A DNA stretch of 15,501 nt, taken from Parabacteroides sp. TM07-1AC (lineage in GTDB: Bacteria; Bacteroidota; Bacteroidia; Bacteroidales; Tannerellaceae). The stretch spans positions 1 to 15,501 of the forward strand of contig NZ_QUKD01000019.1 of NCBI RefSeq assembly GCF_003480915.1, read 5' to 3'. Below the pieces are notes generated by a model, which was not told the DNA's origin, did not search any database, and was given only the letters and a program-made list of their open reading frames with translations. Made by a program: the position numbers and the translations under genes. Of the stretch, positions 13,313 through 15,501 are shown in pieces (within the stretch, counting starts at the first letter, position 1; each line of letters starts with the position of its first letter).

Positions 13313-14251
13313 TCAGGGAGTCACCACACCCGAACCGCTGCTACCCGGTTTCCACTCTTTCAGTGTGATCGTCAAACCGGACATTTCATCATAGCGGACA
13401 ACTAGGTCCAGTATCACATGTGTCGTAACTCCGACGGTAAATGCCTCTTTCACCTCCTCGGTGATATCCGTGGATGAAGTAATTTCCTTTCCGTCTGCCA
13501 GTGTCATCGTTAGGGTCAGGTCGACCGCTTCACCGCTTTCCTTACCCGGGGACAATCCGAACAGGTTTAAGGTAGAAGTATAAATGCCAGGTCCGGTCTC
13601 TTCCGGCTCGAACGTCATAAAGGCCCGCATATCGAATAGCGGCCTGCCGGAAGGTATATGAACCCGTGACGAAACACCGGTCAACCTTCCCGACAAGACC
13701 GCAGGAACGACATCACCCTTATCCCCTCCTATGACTTTTATATTCATTTCCAATGTACGGACAAGATTCACCGCAGACAATTCCTTTGCCACGACTTCTC
13801 TTCCACCCACTTCGATCAGGTCTAAACCTGCCCCATACAGGTTACCAGGGCAGGCTATCTGCACCGATGAAGATTTCAGGGAAGAAAGCCGCTGAGCCCT
13901 TCCGCAGGCTTCCTCATAACCCTTCTCCATTTCAAGCGTGACACCCATACAGCCCCTGTTGCAAACCGCCACCCGGTAACAGCCTGAAGGCAGCGTACCT
14001 TCGTACCCCGAAACGTCACCCGTACGGATAAGCGGACTGTCAGAACCTTCCAGATAAAAATACCATGTCATATTATCCGGGCAACCACTGTTTTGTTTAC
14101 GAAGCAGTAAACGTACTTTTCCGTTCTTCTCCCAATCCTCGTCCGTCATACGGTATGAGCAAGACAAGACCGCCACGGTCCATACGGCATATATTATCCA
14201 ACTCATCAGTTGTATTATACGATATTTCTTATTTCTTTTATTCCTTTCCAT
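13313..14251 (-). CDS. Mfa2/DUF5119-like anchor lipoprotein of a type V pilus
   Basis: The correct start is most likely 14251 (MERNKRNKKYRII...). It gives a membrane-targeting helix and lipobox VLSC (Cys31), lies 4 bases after the stop of the OmpA-like gene, and has AGGAAG just ahead. The longer open frame from 14407 only overlaps the neighbour in another frame. The 312-residue protein shows two β-sandwich-like halves. The first contains WYFYLEGSDSPL and LPSGCYRVAVCNRG. The second contains LEMNIKVIGGDKG, LSGRLTGVSSRVHIPSG and ITEEVKEAFTVGVTTHVILD, ending in LTITLKEWKPGSSGSG. This layout resembles FimB/Mfa2 and DUF5119 proteins, which sit in the outer membrane via their lipid and start or terminate the fibre at the cell. 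It lacks the early Arg/Lys-small residue cleavage point of the other subunits, as expected for a permanently anchored protein. The choice between Mfa2 and DUF5119 is uncertain. Confidence 0.8.
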   Translation of the reverse strand: MERNKRNKKYRIIQLMSWIIYAVWTVAVLSCSYRMTDEDWEKNGKVRLLLRKQNSGCPDNMTWYFYLEGSDSPLIRTGDVSGYEGTLPSGCYRVAVCNRGCMGVTLEMEKGYEEACGRAQRLSSLKSSSVQIACPGNLYGAGLDLIEVGGREVVAKELSAVNLVRTLEMNIKVIGGDKGDVVPAVLSGRLTGVSSRVHIPSGRPLFDMRAFMTFEPEETGPGIYTSTLNLFGLSPGKESGEAVDLTLTMTLADGKEITSSTDITEEVKEAFTVGVTTHVILDLVVRYDEMSGLTITLKEWKPGSSGSGVVTP

Positions 14252-14255
14252 CTTC

Positions 14256-15501
14256 CTATCTGATTTGAAAACGGTACGACAAACTGATCCGAAGTCCCAA
14301 CATAAATCCCGTCGAGGCAAAACGGGTTTCCAAATAATTTCGGTCATCCGGCGCGTCATAGCGGTATTTCTTCCCGTCGAAGACCGAACGGTAACCGGCA
14401 CGTACACTCAGCCCCATCCCCAAACCTCCGGCCAGGGAGAAACGGTAACCCGTTGACAGGCCTGCCGACCAGAAACAACCCGTCCGGCCGTAAAGTATAT
14501 CCTCAGACCTATCGATCGCGCTGCCACGTACATCGAAGTCACCGTACTCGGCAAACAGGCCGGTATGCAGACCGGTAAACCTTCCCGAAGGGGATAGCCA
14601 GAATCTTGGTTCAAGGGATATTTCAGAGACAGACCAGCTATCGCGTAGCTTGTCTTTATAGGCAAAGTCGGAATACATGGCCGACAAGGCTACCGACCAA
14701 CTACCGGCAAAACAACACTCCACTTCCAGGTTCGGCATAAATGCACCAGTTTCTATTTTCGTTTCACCGGTTCCTAAACGGATCGATGGGACTACACCGC
14801 ACCAGGGAAGAAGGTTTGTTTTTACGGCCAGATATACAGGACTCGGTTCCATCGAAGTTTGTACTTTTTTCTCTGCTTGCAATCCGGTTTTCTCGGGAAC
14901 AACCGTTTTTCCGATTATCTTTTTATGTTTTGTCACCTTTCGCACAGTTTCCCTCGTTGTTACGGTAGTTGCTAAAGCGATGTCCTGTTCTTCTTTCCGT
15001 TTACTACGGCGTACCGTATCCGTTACGGAAGCCAAACGGTAATCTTCCAGTTCCGTACGGTCGAAAAGAGGATCGTCGATACGGTACACTTCACGGTCGT
15101 AACCTCCTGTCTCGCCACGACGGTACAGGTCTACATAAGGGACTGCACCATACTCACCGATGGCAGCCTCTACCGCTACCGGGTAACGGCTTTCACTATA
15201 ATGAATCGAGATGTTTGCAAACCACGGAAGTGGTTTATATATCTTATAGACATGTACCTGATCGCGATAGTTTCCGCTACGGTCAATGTAAAAGGCGACA
15301 CAATCATGGGGAATATCAAAACGGGTTTTCAGATAGGCACGGATACGTCCGGCCCGTAGTGAGGCTTCGTTCACAACCTCTTTATCTTCGTATTCATAGG
15401 CATTCACATGCGAGACGATCAACAAATGGCAATCACCTTTTAGGATTTGGTCACGGGACACGTCGAGTAAACCGCCCATCCGTTCCAGTTGATAAGCGTT
15501 G
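14256..15501 (-). CDS. OmpA-like/DUF3575 outer-membrane protein, 5' end beyond the window
   Basis: The frame is open to the right edge: before the first visible Met (15479) the codons read NAYQLER, so the true start lies outside. Numbering from that Met, residues 1-80 look like an OmpA-type periplasmic fold (CHLLIVSHVNAYEYEDKEVV and SLRAGRIRAYLKTRFDIP), the form common in Bacteroidales pilus operons. A Lys/Thr-rich linker (about 155-210) leads to a DUF3575 β-barrel-like domain from about 212: VYLAVKTNLLPWCGVVP, then CCFAGSWSVALSAMYSDF, EISLEPRFWL and LHTGLFAEYGDFDV. It ends in an aromatic-terminated strand region (FMLGLRISLSYRF) as outer-membrane barrels do, although the final residues are QIR. 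It is the first visible gene of the cluster, and the next gene starts 4 bases after its stop. It probably has an envelope-anchoring or assembly role for the pili; the mechanism is not established. Confidence 0.85.
   Translation of the reverse strand, partial: NAYQLERMGGLLDVSRDQILKGDCHLLIVSHVNAYEYEDKEVVNEASLRAGRIRAYLKTRFDIPHDCVAFYIDRSGNYRDQVHVYKIYKPLPWFANISIHYSESRYPVAVEAAIGEYGAVPYVDLYRRGETGGYDREVYRIDDPLFDRTELEDYRLASVTDTVRRSKRKEEQDIALATTVTTRETVRKVTKHKKIIGKTVVPEKTGLQAEKKVQTSMEPSPVYLAVKTNLLPWCGVVPSIRLGTGETKIETGAFMPNLEVECCFAGSWSVALSAMYSDFAYKDKLRDSWSVSEISLEPRFWLSPSGRFTGLHTGLFAEYGDFDVRGSAIDRSEDILYGRTGCFWSAGLSTGYRFSLAGGLGMGLSVRAGYRSVFDGKKYRYDAPDDRNYLETRFASTGFMLGLRISLSYRFQIR

Noticed and set aside
14252..14407. 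N-terminal extension of the anchor lipoprotein from an ATG at 14407
   Set aside because: It overlaps the OmpA-like gene and would hide the signal peptide. ATG 14251, with AGGAAG and a lipobox, explains the data.
1..15501. CRISPR array, tRNA, rRNA or insertion sequence
   Set aside because: No regular repeat-spacer pattern, tRNA fold, rRNA stretch or transposase was seen on either strand.

Overview
The window looks like a chromosomal segment of a gut-type Bacteroidales, probably Bacteroides or Parabacteroides. The evidence is a long minus-strand run of fimbrillin-type lipoproteins, an OmpA/DUF3575 outer-membrane protein, BACON-like repeats with a FISUMP-like C-terminus, and an HU-family protein. 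Shine-Dalgarno signals are weak, as is usual for the group. No database search was possible, so the genus is an inference.

Layout. (1) Bases 1-1275 are a gene graveyard on the minus strand: a decayed AAA-type ATPase start (three in-frame stops, damaged Walker A) and the C-terminal stump of a Fic-family gene with two frameshifts. (2) Bases 1276-3157 hold the only convincing plus-strand genes: a ParA/MinD-like ATPase overlapping a SIR2-domain protein. They are visibly more AT-rich than the rest and form a two-gene cassette that I read as a candidate anti-phage module. (3) Bases 3158-3623 have no recognisable gene but contain a strong inverted repeat. (4) Bases 3624-4498 (minus) hold an unrecognised 162-residue protein and an HU-like DNA-binding protein, separated by a terminator-like hairpin. 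(5) Bases 4536-15501 (minus) are an approximately 11 kb type V pilus (Mfa/Fim-like) gene cluster that continues past the right edge.

How the genes work together. In transcription order the pilus cluster encodes an OmpA-like/DUF3575 protein (5' end off the window), a Mfa2/DUF5119-like anchor lipoprotein, two tandemly related fimbrillins, two more fimbrillins, a fimbrillin-like protein with an extended C-terminus, and a 998-residue DUF4906-BACON-FISUMP protein that is a plausible tip adhesin. Each of the last seven proteins has a lipobox cysteine. Six of them (all but the anchor) also carry an Arg or Lys followed by a small residue within the first 43-61 residues. This fits the known type V scheme of lipoprotein export followed by trypsin-like cleavage that activates the pilin for strand-exchange polymerisation. 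The HU gene follows 37 bases after the tip gene, so it may be co-transcribed, with the hairpin closing the unit.

The most promising undescribed item is the ParA-SIR2 pair. Secondary items are the multidomain adhesin, the HU gene attached to a pilus operon, and a 90-bp imperfect palindrome placed between two duplicated pilin genes.
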